A stretch of 64,000 bases of DNA, taken from Tulasnella sp. 424. Lineage: Eukaryota > Basidiomycota > Agaricomycetes > Cantharellales > Tulasnellaceae. Below, piece by piece: positions 25,201-37,700 of this stretch. The stretch covers positions 561,480-625,479 of the forward strand of contig WSUB01000003.1 in assembly GCA_019633425.1 (NCBI GenBank), given 5' to 3'. Each line of letters starts with the position of its first letter. Within the stretch, counting starts at the first letter, position 1. The position numbers and the translations under genes were made by a program. Under the pieces are notes generated by a model that had not been told where the DNA came from, did no database searches, and saw nothing but the letters and a program-made list of their open reading frames with translations.

Positions 25201-28200
25201 TAAGAGGATTTTACCACGACAAGTCTCATTGTACTGACCCAATGTCAAATACTAGTCCACCTGGAACCGGCAAGGTAAGATCCTCAGTGCCACCGAGATC
25301 AGCGTACTGACATGATTTTTCGCAGAGTTTCACCGGAGTCGAACTGTTGCGAGTCATGATATCCAGTGGTGTCCGACCTGTGCTTCTAATTGCATTCACG
25401 AATCACGCCCTGGACAACATAATCACACATGTCCTGGAAAAAGGGATCACAAAGAAGATCGTCCGCCTGGGAGCAAGATCCGCCGACCCAACCGTTAGCC
25501 AGTACACGCTCGAGAATATACTGAAGATGAAACCACCATCCCAAGCCGACAAGGCTGCTCGACAAGCGAGACAAAAGGTCAAAGGGCTGCAAGGAAGCTT
25601 TTCTCGCCTGATGTCGACTGTCACTGCCGAAATCGCCGACGAGTCTCAATGCCAAGAGTACCTTGGACAGTACTTCCCCGACCATCTCCACGCTTTGAAC
25701 ACGCCACCCGCTTGGATCCAGCAACTTTTCGACCAATCCCAGGGCTGGCAAACGGTCGCCGGTCATGGGTACGAGAATCATAACCTGCTAGACTTCTGGA
25801 GGAATGCGAAGGATCTCGAGTTTCTTACTCCACCACGGGAAGACAACAGACAGAGCGACCCAGCCCACGGCAATGCTCGGACGGACCGCGCTCGAGGACG
25901 TTCACGACGGTTTGATGAACTATCGGTCGAAGATTCAGATGAGGAGGAGGAAGGGGACCTCACCGAACCCGAAGTGGAAGACTGGGTCACTAGCATGACC
26001 ACCTTCTTTGCGCGCCTTAACATAGGAGGGATTCCCAGAATCCCCGCTGGTGTCAGAGATCTCCGCCGTCTCCTTGATGATTGTGAAGTCTGGAGAATGT
26101 CTCTCGACGAACGGCAGCGAATTTTCGAACACTGGAATACCCGCATCCGCGAACTGTCCTGGGATGATCAAAAGGAGGAGTTCAACCAGTTGAAGAATCG
26201 ACACGCCGAAGCACGAAAAACGTTGTCTCAGATTGTGGATAGGGTAAGAACCTCGTCTCAATAATATTTCATGTCCAGATGACTTAGCGATACCCCATAC
26301 CAGGGCAAAGTGGAATTGCTTTCGAAGGCCGACCTCATTGGCTGTACAACAAACGGTAAGGCCTCAATGGCTAGACATTGTACTTCTAATTAGTAACCCC
26401 AAACCTGGCCCGATAGGGGCCGCAAAATTAGCTAATCTACTCAAGAGTGTCGGCCCAAAAGTCCTGCTCGTGGAGGAAGCGGGTCAAGTTCTCGAAGCTC
26501 ACGTACTCTCCAGTAAATATTGCTACTACCTTCATACGGAATACCCTGCTGACATGCATGCCTTAGGCTTAGTTCCTTCTATAGAACATCTTATTCTCAT
26601 CGGAGATCCCTTGCAACTAAGACCGACGATCGAAAACTACCGTTAGTGTGCTGCACGGACTGTCCATCATCGAAACTCTAACTTGGATGCTTCAGACCTC
26701 TCAATGGATCACCCTAAAACTGGGAAAATCTATCGCTTTGACCAGAGTCTTATGGAACGCTTGTTTAAAATGGGCCTTCCGATGTCACAGCTTGACGTTC
26801 AACGAAGGATGCGGCCGGAGATCGCAAATTTGGTCAGGTACGTGAGAGTTCAGTAGGACCCACGCCAGAGATTAAAGTAGCAATCCTGTCCACAGGGATA
26901 AGCTTTATCCGTCCCTTAAAGACCACAAACTTGTTCAGTCACCGCCGTCAATTCGTGGCATGGCACGAGACGTCTTTTTCTTGGACCACAGGCACGCGGA
27001 AGAATCAGGTGGAGACGACTCTGCATCTAAGACCAATGCATTCGAGGCGAGTCTAATAGGAAGGGGAAAATTGTACATTGCACTTACCCCATCTCCAGGC
27101 GAAGATGATCAAGGATTTGGTTCTGTATTTCCTCAAGTAGGGTTTCGCTTTTCGCTTCACGCCTGCGATATCTCACTTCCTTCTTCTCACTCACAGACAA
27201 GGCAAATACACGAGGAGTGGAGACATTGTTGTTCTTTGCGCTTACTTGGGGCAGCTTGCCAAAGTCCGCAAGCTTCTGTCGAACGAAGTTACCACCGTCA
27301 TCGATGAACGAGACGCGGTTCAGCTTATAAATCATGAAGACAATGACGAGGCAGCCGAGATTCTTGTGGATTCCACTGAGCAAATACAAGTTTCGAAGCG
27401 AGTGTGAGTATTCTGATGGCTGGAAATTAGCCTAAGTGTTTATAATCGAGCTTCTTCCAGACTTCTTCGGACGGTAGACAACTTCCAGGGTTAGTTGACT
27501 CTGTATTTCTTAAACTGAGATTACTCTTCACACTAAGCTTTTGATTTTAGGCGAAGAGGGAACGATAGTGATTCTATCACTTGTGCGAAACTCTGGCGAG
27601 AACCCCAAGGCTGGACGAAAGATTGGCTTCCTCAAAGTAAGCCAACCCCCCCCCCCCGGGCGGCGGTAATCGGGTTGGTCTTACATTGCCTTTGTTTTGC
27701 GTAGTCAGCAAACCGGGTGAATGTTGCACTTTCGCGAGCCAGGGAAGGTTTATATATCCTCGGTAACTCAGAAGACCTCTTGGCGTCCAAAAGCGAGTTG
27801 TGGACCAGCGTAATCGAGCAACTTAAACGCAATGATCAGATTGGGCCGGCCTTCCCCTTATCTTGTAGTCGTCACCCCAACAAAGTTGTTGAAATATCGA
27901 AGCCTGGGCAAATTTCTATCCACGCACCTGATGGTTAGACTGGTTTGGACTACCGACGTTATCCCAACTGACATATTATATGATAGGTGGATGTCTCGAG
28001 GATTGCAATTTGCGTTTAAAGTGCGGACACCGATGTCCTCTCAAATGCCACCCAGACGACCCGCAGCATCGGGCCGTTCGCTGCTCAGGCCCGTGTGTCA
28101 AGTTCTGCTCTAGGGGTCATCCTTGTCGAAAGGAGTGCGAGGAAGCTTGCGGAGATTGTGACCATTCCACGAGCTTCCGATTCCCCTGCGGCCACGTGGA

Positions 28201-30713
28201 ATCCGTACGATGGTAAGCTGCTGGATTAGTACTATTCTAACACAGCTCACACTTTCTTTCAAGCCACCAAATCGATCATCCCGAAAATCTTCGCTGCTCT
28301 TACCTTGTCCCAAAGTCCCTGCCACATTGTGGACACCTCGTAGTCGTTGCTTGTTCCGATGATGCCAGCGAGGTCTTCTGTCAACTGCTCTGCGGTCGGA
28401 TCATGGCCTGCTGTGGTCATATCTGCTCCAACCAATGCGGCAACTGTCATGCCGTGAGCGATGAAGGAGCTGTCATGAAGCATGCAGACCATCGCTGTGG
28501 AAAGCCTCTGTATTGCGGGCACAGTTGTTCGGGAGTTTGCACCACCAATCACAATTGCGCCGACTACCCATGTCAAGCACGTTGCCAGCAAAAATGCCAA
28601 CATCTGACATGCGACCAACCGTGTACGTCCCCATGTGCACCGTGCATGGAATCCTGCGGTTGGGAATGCGAGCACCAAGGCCCCTGTCCGGTTGTCTGCG
28701 GAGCGGTATGTAGCTGCTCAAAATGCCTTGATTGTTTCTTGAACCTAAAGTTGTGCCGTAATGTTTCAGCCTTGTGCAAGGCTGCCCTGCGACCTGCGTT
28801 GCGACAAGAACCTCCAATGCGGTCACCGCTGTCCGTCGGGTGAGTGATCGGACATTCGTGATCACTACACATATTAATCGGTTGTTGAAACGTGTAGTGT
28901 GCGGCGAACCATGTGACATCCAGATATGTCCGCTTTGCGCCGATGATGATACGCAAAACCAGGTCGTGGACGTTATCGGGGGGAGACAACTCTTCGAGAT
29001 CGACCCAGACGGAGAAGAATTAGATTCCCTCCTTATTACTTTGGAATGTGGCCATGTCATCACGGTGGAGTCGCTGGATGATATTTGCGAGCTGAAGAAG
29101 TACTATACACACACGGACGGCGAGTGGGCATCGATCGCCCCTTCCCCTCCAGGGCTTCAACGCCCACCAGCATGCCCTCACTGCCAAGCCCCAATCAAGA
29201 GCCTACGCTATGGTCGCATATTTAAGCGGGCGGATCTCGATATGTCTGAACAGGTATAGCATCCTTTGTTACGTTTGGCGGTACATACTGACGGAGACCC
29301 TATAGAATGTCGCCACCAGCTGCCAGCGCGCGCTTCGCTTAATCCAAGACAGAATTATTAGATTCGACATTACGAAAGCCTTGGATGATTTGGAAAAGGG
29401 TTTTGCAAAGATCCCCCCTGGCCAACTGCCTGTGGCTGGCGAACAACCGGAAATCGAATTGGAACTCCGCGAGAGGAAGGCAATTCGTGCAACGGAACCT
29501 CTCCCTGTCCCATCCAAACGCTTCAAGAAGCAGTCAGTGGCCATCCGCAGGCTTCCGAAGCCCATCGTGGATCTCTGGATGAAAGGCGTCCGTCGTCTTC
29601 TCGGCTATTACGACGAAGCCTCTCAAGTAGCCTCAACAAAATCGTCGCATGTCCGAGCTTACGAAGCTGCGGTTGCAACGCTTTACCGACAATACTTGTC
29701 CGAACTCGACTACTCGGGAGAATTACGGGGCACCGTCACACCGGAAGACATGGCGCTTGGATTGGCGAGGGAACATTGCGGCCTGCCGGCTTCTCCGAAA
29801 GCAGATGCTCGATTCCGCCTGGAGGCCTGTTGGCAAACCTTCAATATTCGGTTCCATATGGTCACATTAGCTCAAAAGGTAGCGGATATTCTCGCCAAAT
29901 CACGAGCGGCTGAGAAGGTCCGATCGCTCTGGGCGGATCTGATTGAAGACATCATTCATACCGTGGAACGCGATGCCTCCTTGGCTATCGAAGAAGCCAG
30001 AAAGTCTCAATCAAATCGTCAACTTGTTCGCACCGTCCTTTTCCTGATGGAAGCCCGGTATCAGGCGTTCAGCCACCGCACGGATCGCTACTTCGACCGG
30101 AAGCTGCTAGAAAAACTCAAGACGGAAGCACGGGACGGATGTTCACTGGCAAAACTTACGATGCAGCAGTACAGTCGTCAATTCCGCGAAGCCATGGACT
30201 TCAATCTCTCGGATCAAAAATGGCTCAAGAACAATTTCAGCGTCCCTGCAGAAGCTATCGTCGCAAAATGGTCGGATATGGTTGCTGGCCTAGAAGGACG
30301 CGGGTCCTATAGTCAAGTTGCTAGTTCTGAGACGCGAGAGATTGCAAAAGCGCTCATGGGCGGGTTCCTGGCGATCAGTAAGTCGACGGCCGCCGTATGC
30401 CCCTTCGGTGAAGACCGTAACACTGATGGTCAATTACAGAGGCTCGCGGACACTTCAAGCAGTGCCCCAATGGACATGCATATGACATTACTGAGGTACA
30501 TAGTTAAACATTGCCTGAAATCGTGGTCCGCGACTAACTCACCCATTCCAGTACGGAGGTGCGACGGAGGAGTCTCGCTGTCCTGAATGCAACAGTACCA
30601 TTGGAGGAGCGATGCATAACGTCAACCCCTCAAATTCACGCGGCACTGGCCTTGGGAGTAGTATCGGAAGGGAAGAAGGAATGACGGAGAGCCCCTGGGT
30701 GTGGGGTGCATAA
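22252..30713 (+). CDS. Array copy 3: three CCCH fingers / ZNFX1-type helicase / NFX1 fingers / RZ finger, 2,330 aa
   Basis: Exons: 22252-23043, 23096-23113, 23166-23189, 23245-23361, 23418-23467, 23522-23677, 23734-24267, 24324-25199, 25256-25274, 25326-26243, 26304-26355, 26417-26512, 26567-26641, 26696-26837, 26896-27046, 27099-27136, 27197-27403, 27461-27489, 27551-27636, 27705-27933, 27987-28212, 28264-28705, 28770-28839, 28898-29253, 29306-30377, 30440-30495, 30552-30713 (6,993 nt, open). CCCH fingers: C8/C16/C22/H26, C89/C98/C104/H108, C159/C168/C174/H178. Walker A at 856-862, VEEAGQVLEAH motif II and GDPLQLRP are present. RZ finger C2267/H2271/C2287/C2290; the extra cysteine kept after ITE in copies 0-2 is Tyr here. 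The tail is SPWVWGA. Intron 15 needs a GC donor (gcgagt after 27046). It is clearly diverged from copies 1 and 2 but has the same exon plan. Confidence 0.9.
22465..22820 (+). repeat. In-frame 210-nt tandem repeat encoding CCCH fingers 2 and 3 of copy 3
   Basis: The segment starting at 22465 (RTPTAPASRF, then LPRNTCRTYWETGQC) recurs 210 nt later at 22675 (RTPTAPAGRF, then the same finger). The 70-residue unit holds one finger plus a Pro/Ser-rich linker. It is multiple-of-three and nearly identical, so finger number grew by recent internal duplication. Confidence 0.8.
27646..27657 (+). repeat. C12 homopolymer in intron 19 of copy 3
   Basis: Twelve consecutive cytosines followed by gggcggcgg, within the 68-nt intron between 27636 and 27705. 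A slippage-prone tract; the exact length may be an assembly uncertainty. Confidence 0.9.
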
Positions 30714-31742
30714 CTGGCTCTTTCCTCGCGTTGGCTTCGCTCCTGAAATGTTTGGTCTTGAGGTCTTTAAAAATCTCTTTGAAAATGATACATACCTGGT
30801 ATTCTGCTGAATTTCAACGTTCTTGTGGTTACGGCCCGGGTACGCAGGGTGAATCATGGATGACGAGCAACATGAAGACGATAAATCCAGGTAGCATGGG
30901 AAGTGATCGACGTCTGATTTTACTGCGCGGACGCGTGCCTCAGACCTCTTCCAACGCCTGTCGCCTTTACTTTCTCGTATCTGTTCGGAGTCCGTCGTCG
31001 ATTTGATGGCTGCGTGCTCGAAGTCGGACGGAATCGATGTATTCACAATTTCACTTGCTATCGCCAGACTTGGTCAACGAAGTCGTTCCCGTAACCTTTT
31101 TAGATGTTTTTTCGTGGACTGATGACGAGATTATGCACAGCAGACGAGAGCCCAGCGACGCTAGCGTGACGGCGAATGCGGTTACCTAAGCGAACATCTG
31201 TGACATATGTGACGAGCGTGACGGTCTCAAGGAGACCCGGTTATTGTTGTCCTCAACGGCCACCTCCGGTTTTCCACTCATAGCGTTCACGCGTCCGGGA
31301 TGATATCTTCAGCGACACTGAGCAAAATTGCCTCATGTGCAGGGCTGGGACACGTTGCAGGCGCTCCGAATCCATACCAACGGAACGAAGAGACTATCCA
31401 AAAAAGGAAAATAATGGCCCTCCAAGGCTTCTCATGAACTCTGTACTGTTCCAAAACTCCGTCCGCAGATGCCACAAATTAAGCCGTATATTGCAGATAT
31501 GGCATCAGTGGCTCTGTATGGCCATGCAGGGTACGATGGTATGGCTCGTGGAAAGCTGGAACGGTGCTCTAAAACTCAGTCGTCGGGCTGATAAAGGAAA
31601 ACTGTGAGTGTGTATTTCTGATTCTGGATAAATCTAGACCTCGAGAAGCTAAATGTGATGGGCTGCCTGCAGGCAGTTAGCGCCCGTGAATAGTTTAAAA
31701 GTATCTCCCCTCGGCCCAACTTCCCTTCTCCTCATCTTCAAC
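30714..31742. other. Intergenic region between copies 3 and 4
   Basis: No gene seen and no spartin relic. 31398-31436 carries the upstream element shared with copies 1 and 2, and the 25 nt before the ATG at 31743 resemble the leaders of copies 1 and 2. The rest (about 30730-31290) has no feature I can support. Confidence 0.5.
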
Positions 31743-34700
31743 ATGCCTCCAAAGGAGCAGCGAATTTGCGAGCACTATCGAAAAGGCCGTTGCTCATACG
31801 GCCAAAACTGCAAGTTCGCGCACACTGGCCCACCCCCCAGTACGAAGCCGTCCTCGCCGTCCAAAAGGCGCCAAAGTGTCCCCCCAGTCCCAAACAATCA
31901 GGCGAATAAACCCACCTCTAGCGTTCCGACGAAGGCTTGTCGATCGTTTTGGGAGACGGGACATTGTGATCGAGGATCTGAATGCAAATATCGTCATGAC
32001 GCTCGACCAACGTCGGCATCGACACCACCAACCCATATTCGGACTCCGTCATCAACGGCCCCTGCGGTCTCAAACAATCAGGCGAATAAACCCGCCTCCA
32101 GCGTTCCGAGAAGTGCTTGTCGATCGTTTTGGGAGACGGGGTATTGTGATCGAGGATCTGAATGCACATATCGTCATGACACCCGGCCAACGTCAGCATC
32201 GACGCCACCAACCCAGATTCGGACTCCGTCATCAACAGTCCCTGCGGTCTCAAACAATCAGGCGAATAAATCCTCCTCCGGCGTTCCGACGAAAGCTTGT
32301 CGGTCGTTTTGGGAGACGGGGTACTGTGATCGGGGGTTTGAATGCATTTTCCGCCACGACACCCGATCAGCGCCGGCATCGACACCATCAACCCATACTC
32401 GGACTTCGTCATCAACGACCGCTTTGGATGAAAACCTCCTCGAAAGATACGTCGACCCCTTCTCGGACGGGTTTGCAACAACATACACCCTTACTCCAGG
32501 CCAAGTTCATAATCAAATCAAGCGCTTCATCGGAAAGGAATCGCGCTTCGAGACAAACCACGAGATGTATAGATTTTCTGCGACGCTTGGAAGCGCCAAC
32601 GCGTACAATAGTGGCTGGGTACGTGGTCCACGAATACGAGGATTCAAAGGCTAAGTGTAGACTCTATACAGGACATCGAGAATGGACAGGTGAGTCGCTA
32701 TCCGCTCCCTTTAGACTCGACTCTAAGGCACAGCTCTAGGAATTCTTTTCCATGGTATCCAACGTACGTTGACTAAACCATCCTTCAATCAAGCCACACT
32801 AACGCATCGTCTCACCGGAACAGCCGAATGGAGAGGCAATCCTTCGAATTCGGGATATACTACTTCACGAGTCCGTCTCCAGCGATGCTTCTCAGTCTTC
32901 CGAGCTTTCTTTCCAGAAGGCTTACTTGCCGGTCCTCGGAGTAGGTCGTCATATCGTTCTTCCACGACCTTCCTACTGACATGCCTGTAGTATCTCTCAT
33001 CTCGCTGGGTTCTCAGAACCACTCTGCGCAAGAACGTCAAGTTAGCCTGGCTAATATTCTTTTCTAAATTCATTCGCTAATGAACCCTTCGCAGCGCACT
33101 ATACGGAATTCTGGATCACAACTTCGAGACAGTCGACCGCATTATACAAAGCGCAATAGAGGGCTGCATGCTTCGAATGTCATTCAGCGATAACTCCGTG
33201 TCCGTATCAGGTCTTCAGGTCTTCTGCACCGTCAGCAAGTGTCTCTACGAGTCCGTGCGCTATTATTCGATGCAAAGAGCAAGACAGCTGACTAATTATT
33301 GCGTCGAGTAGGTATGCTACCCGCTTTAAGAATGCCGTTGCGCAGCACCCTTGCTTCGCAACTCTGGTTACAAGGCTCGTGGAGTGGAGTAATTCCTGGG
33401 CAACGGCAGTTTCCGCATCTCCGCCTGGCTTCGACGACCCTATCTCTGGATGGTCATCTTCGGGAAGGTCATTTGCACTGGATCATATGAGGAAAGCTAT
33501 CGACTCCCTCTTCGAAGTGGTCGAGCGGGCGGAAGGTTCAACATTACGCCGCTCTCAGCTCGACGTTGAGATTGTACCAAAGGAGGCTACCAGCCAAGCC
33601 CTTCTTGACAGGCTCTCGTTGACATACGACGGTCCCGGAGTATACCACGAAGGAGGAATGCCACGTCACGACAATGACAAGGAAGATATATCTCAGATTG
33701 AAATCGTTCCAACCCACGCCGAGCTCACCTGCTCTACTGGACCGTATCTTCCGGCGAATATTCCTGGGGGCCCTCACCATTTACCAGGGTCCAGCATGGA
33801 GAGATTGATCGACATCCAGTTTCGTTTATTGCGAGAGGAGTTGACGTCGGTTACCCCTTCCTCTTTTCATTGTCGGCCTGAGCTAATAAGTTTGTCTAGC
33901 GCCCCAATCCGGACTTCCCTCGCGTATGTGTTACATGACTGCGAACAGCCTCCGGACTCCAACACTCAGCTCGACACACTCCTTGCCAAATCTGGAGGTC
34001 TCTACAGGGCCGCCCAGTCCGGATGGGATTCGACCATATTCAGCGTCTACACTGGCGTGAACTTCAGAGGCATCGAATGCGATGTTAGACGTGGTCTGGC
34101 AGTGAACCTGACCTTCGACACGCCTCGAGGACGGGCTACGGATCCCTCCGCAACTGCCCGTGCCGCATACTGGCAAGGTGTTGGGAAGAGAAGGCTTATG
34201 CAAGGAGGACTTGTCGGCCTACTTTGGGTCCCCCCGAAGTCTGGTACTCACGACATTAGATTTTATCTGGGAACGGTGGCGAGTAGTCTCGACGATCTCG
34301 TACATTCGGCAAAGCAGTCAGCGGATAGACTTTCCATCAAAGTGTCGTTCTTCGATCCGGAGGTGGACATCAGGATTCTGAGCGCCCTTCAGGAACGGCG
34401 TCCCCAAGACGAGGGTATGAAGCTGCTGCTCGAGGCTCCAATCATGTTCGAGTCAATCCGTCCGTTCCTTGAGACGTTAAAGTCAAGGCCCCCGTCTTCC
34501 ACTCCCTTTTCCCGATACATTGCCCACCAGGACAGCGGCGACTTGTCATCGATCACAATCGACCCGCCAGCCTACGTAACCCCACGTTTCGCTTTTAACC
34601 TTGACTGTCTCTTTGATTGCAAACCTCCAGTCAAATTATCGCTCCAGCCTCGCGACCATCTTTCGGTACAAAAAGCACGGGAGGTGTTAAGAAACAAAAG

Positions 34701-37700
34701 CCGATTGGATCCCAGCCAGGTCGACGCTATGATGAACGCTCTAACCTCTGAAGTCTCTCTTATTCAAGGGTGAGAGCCTCTGTTTCATCTGGTTTACTGT
34801 CATCGCTAATAGATACCTCGACAGTCCACCTGGAACGGGCAAGGTAAGCAAATTGCAAACTTCTCGTCGTTGATCTAACCCATTCGTTTGCAGAGTTTTA
34901 CCGGTGTTGAGTTATTGCGGGTCCTTATTTCGAACAACATAGGACCAATTCTGTTGATTGCCTTCACAAACCACGCATTGGACAACATAATCACTCACGT
35001 CTTGGACAAGGGCTTGACAGAAAAAGTCGTCAGACTGGGTTCAAGGTCGAACGACGAGAATCTCGCCAAATACACCTTGGAGCAGATTATGAGGACGAAG
35101 AAGTCCCAAGCCGAAAGATCGGCCGGTAAACAATTTGCCAAGATGAAAGATGTTCAGCAGAAGATGTCCAACCTTATGTTCAGGATTGGATCCACGATCC
35201 CGGCAGAAGAAGACCTTCGAACCTACCTACGACGCTATTGCCGTCAGCAACATGATTCGCTTTATAAGCCGCCTTCGTGGATCCAGTGGCTTCTTAATGA
35301 CTCAAAGGACTGGCAAACGGTGCTCAAACGTGGGTCTCGGACTCGTACCGAAGTCGAAATCTGGAGTACAGGAGAAGATATTGTATTTATTACGCCACCG
35401 CCTGACAGTACACAAGGGCCGAATCAGTTTCAGAACCCAGCAAAGAAAACCACGCGAGGATACGACCTCCTGCCAAAGGAAACCGCCGAAGATTCTGCTA
35501 CTGAAGATGAAGATGAAGGGGAAGATGAAGATGAAGAGCCGGAACCCCCGAGCTGGTCGGAACAAATGGCAGACTTCTTTGCGCAATTCAATATGAGTGT
35601 CACCCCTGAAATTCCCACAAGTAATCGGCCATTGGATCAGCTCCTCAATAACCCCGACTTATGGTCCTTGTCAATCAAAGAGAGGGGGGATCTCTACTCT
35701 CATTGGGCGGATCAGGTTCGAGAGCACGTTCGGGATCCTCAAAAAGCCGAGTTTAATGGGTTAAAACAACGCCATGCCGAAGGGCGGAGCGCATGGTCTG
35801 ATATCATGGACCAGGTATGTTTTTCAGTCATTCTGTTGACCTCAGCTGAAGGTATGCTAATCGACTCCAGGCAAGACAAAAAGAGTTATCGGAAGCGGAT
35901 CTGATCGGGTGCACCACCAACGGTAGGTGGTTCTAGTTGTAGAATACCATGCCTATGATTGGCTTATGGTCTTATTTCGTCTCCTAGGCGCTGCAAAATT
36001 AACCAGTCTCTTGCAAAGTGTCGGGCCGAAGGTGCTTCTAGTCGAGGAGGCCGGTCAGGTGCTCGAGGCCCATATCCTAGCTAGTGAGCAAGAGTTTAGT
36101 TAGCATTCGACAGTTGACTGACTATCCAAATTTAGGTTTGGTCCCTTCGATTGAACATCTTATTCTCATCGGCGATCCACTCCAGCTAAGGCCTACCATT
36201 GAGAACTACCGTAAGCGGGGATCGCTGTTTGTCTCGCTTCAAGGAACCTCCTGACACTTGGGCGACTTTAAGAGCTTTCAATGGATAATCCGCGAACAGG
36301 AAAGGTTTTCCGCTTCGACCAGAGTCTCATGGAGCGGCTTTCCTCCATGGGCTTGTCGATGGCACAGCTCGATGTTCAACGCCGGATGCGGCCTCAAATC
36401 GCCGACTTAGTAAGGTGCGTTATAGGCTTTACCAACTTTAATATGTGGATGCAAGCAACTTGATTCCCGGCGTAGACGCACTCTCTATCCGACCCTTAAG
36501 GACCACTCTTTGGTTCAAACTACACCGCCGATTCGCGGATTGGCGCGGGATATGTTTTTCCTTGATCACAGACATGCAGAAGACAGTGGAGGAGATGAAT
36601 CATCGTCAAAAACTAACACATACGAGGTATGGCTGTTTGACGCGTGATTGACTATTCTTCACTCATACATCGTGCAGGCGGAAATGATCAAGGACCTAGT
36701 TCTGTATCTTCTGAAGTATGGCGCGTCTCTGTTGTAATTTCCCCCTATATGCTGACGTCCACTTTTTAGGCAAGGAAAGTACACCAGAACTGGAGATATT
36801 GTCGTTCTCTGCGCGTACCTGGGTCAGCTGGCCAAAGTCCGAAAACTTCTGTCAAGCGAAGTGGCTACCATGATCGACGAGAGAGACGCCGTCCAACTAC
36901 TAGATGATTACAATGAAGCCGACGCGGCGGAAATCCTAGCAGACTCGACCGAACAAGTCCATGTGTCTGAAAGGGTGTAGGTCGTCGCACGTTTTCACAT
37001 AAATGCCCTTTCATCATACCTTCTTGCGTTACAGGCTTCTGCGTACCGTGGACAACTTCCAGGGTTTGTTCGACGCGCAAGCTGATGTATTGGGCCCTTG
37101 CTGAGAGTCGGTTTTGTACTACAGGTGAAGAGGGAACTATCGTCATTCTGTCACTTGTAAGAAACTCTGGGGAGAACCCTACCACAGGCAGGAAGATCGG
37201 CTTCCTCAAGGTGTGCCTCTTGGGACTTAAGCTGATAGCTTCACTCGCTTATCTTACGTTGGTTGCAGTCAACTAATCGAGTCAACGTGGCATTGTCGCG
37301 TGCGCGAGAGGGTTTATATATACTGGGCAATTCAGATGAACTTTTGGCTTCTGGCAGCGAGATGTGGAAGGAAGTAATTGATCAGTTCCAACGCAGTGAT
37401 CAAATCGGACCATATTTCCCATTATCCTGCAGCCGACACCCGGGCACCATCGTTGAGGCGTCGGAGCCAGGAGACATTGCTATGTATGCACCTGATGGTA
37501 ACGTGAACGCCGTTGATCACAACGTTCTGGATCTCATTTTGGCGTTACAGGAGGGTGTCTCGAAGATTGCAACGCTCGCCTACAATGTGGACACCATTGT
37601 CATCTTCACTGCCATCCCGACGATCTTCAGCATCGAGCCGTTCGCTGCATTCATGACTGTGTCAGGTTTTGCTCGCGAGGCCACCCTTGCAAGAAGCCTT

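Noticed and set aside
25386..26261. Long - strand open frames inside copy 3 exon 10 (25386-25781, 25778-26146, 25935-26261)
   Set aside because: Antisense shadows of a conserved helicase exon; no domain, no start context, and not maintained in the paralogues.
31893..32432. The regular 180-nt repeats as a CRISPR-like or satellite array
   Set aside because: They are in frame, encode CCCH fingers with linkers, and lie inside exon 1 of copy 4 in a eukaryotic gene.
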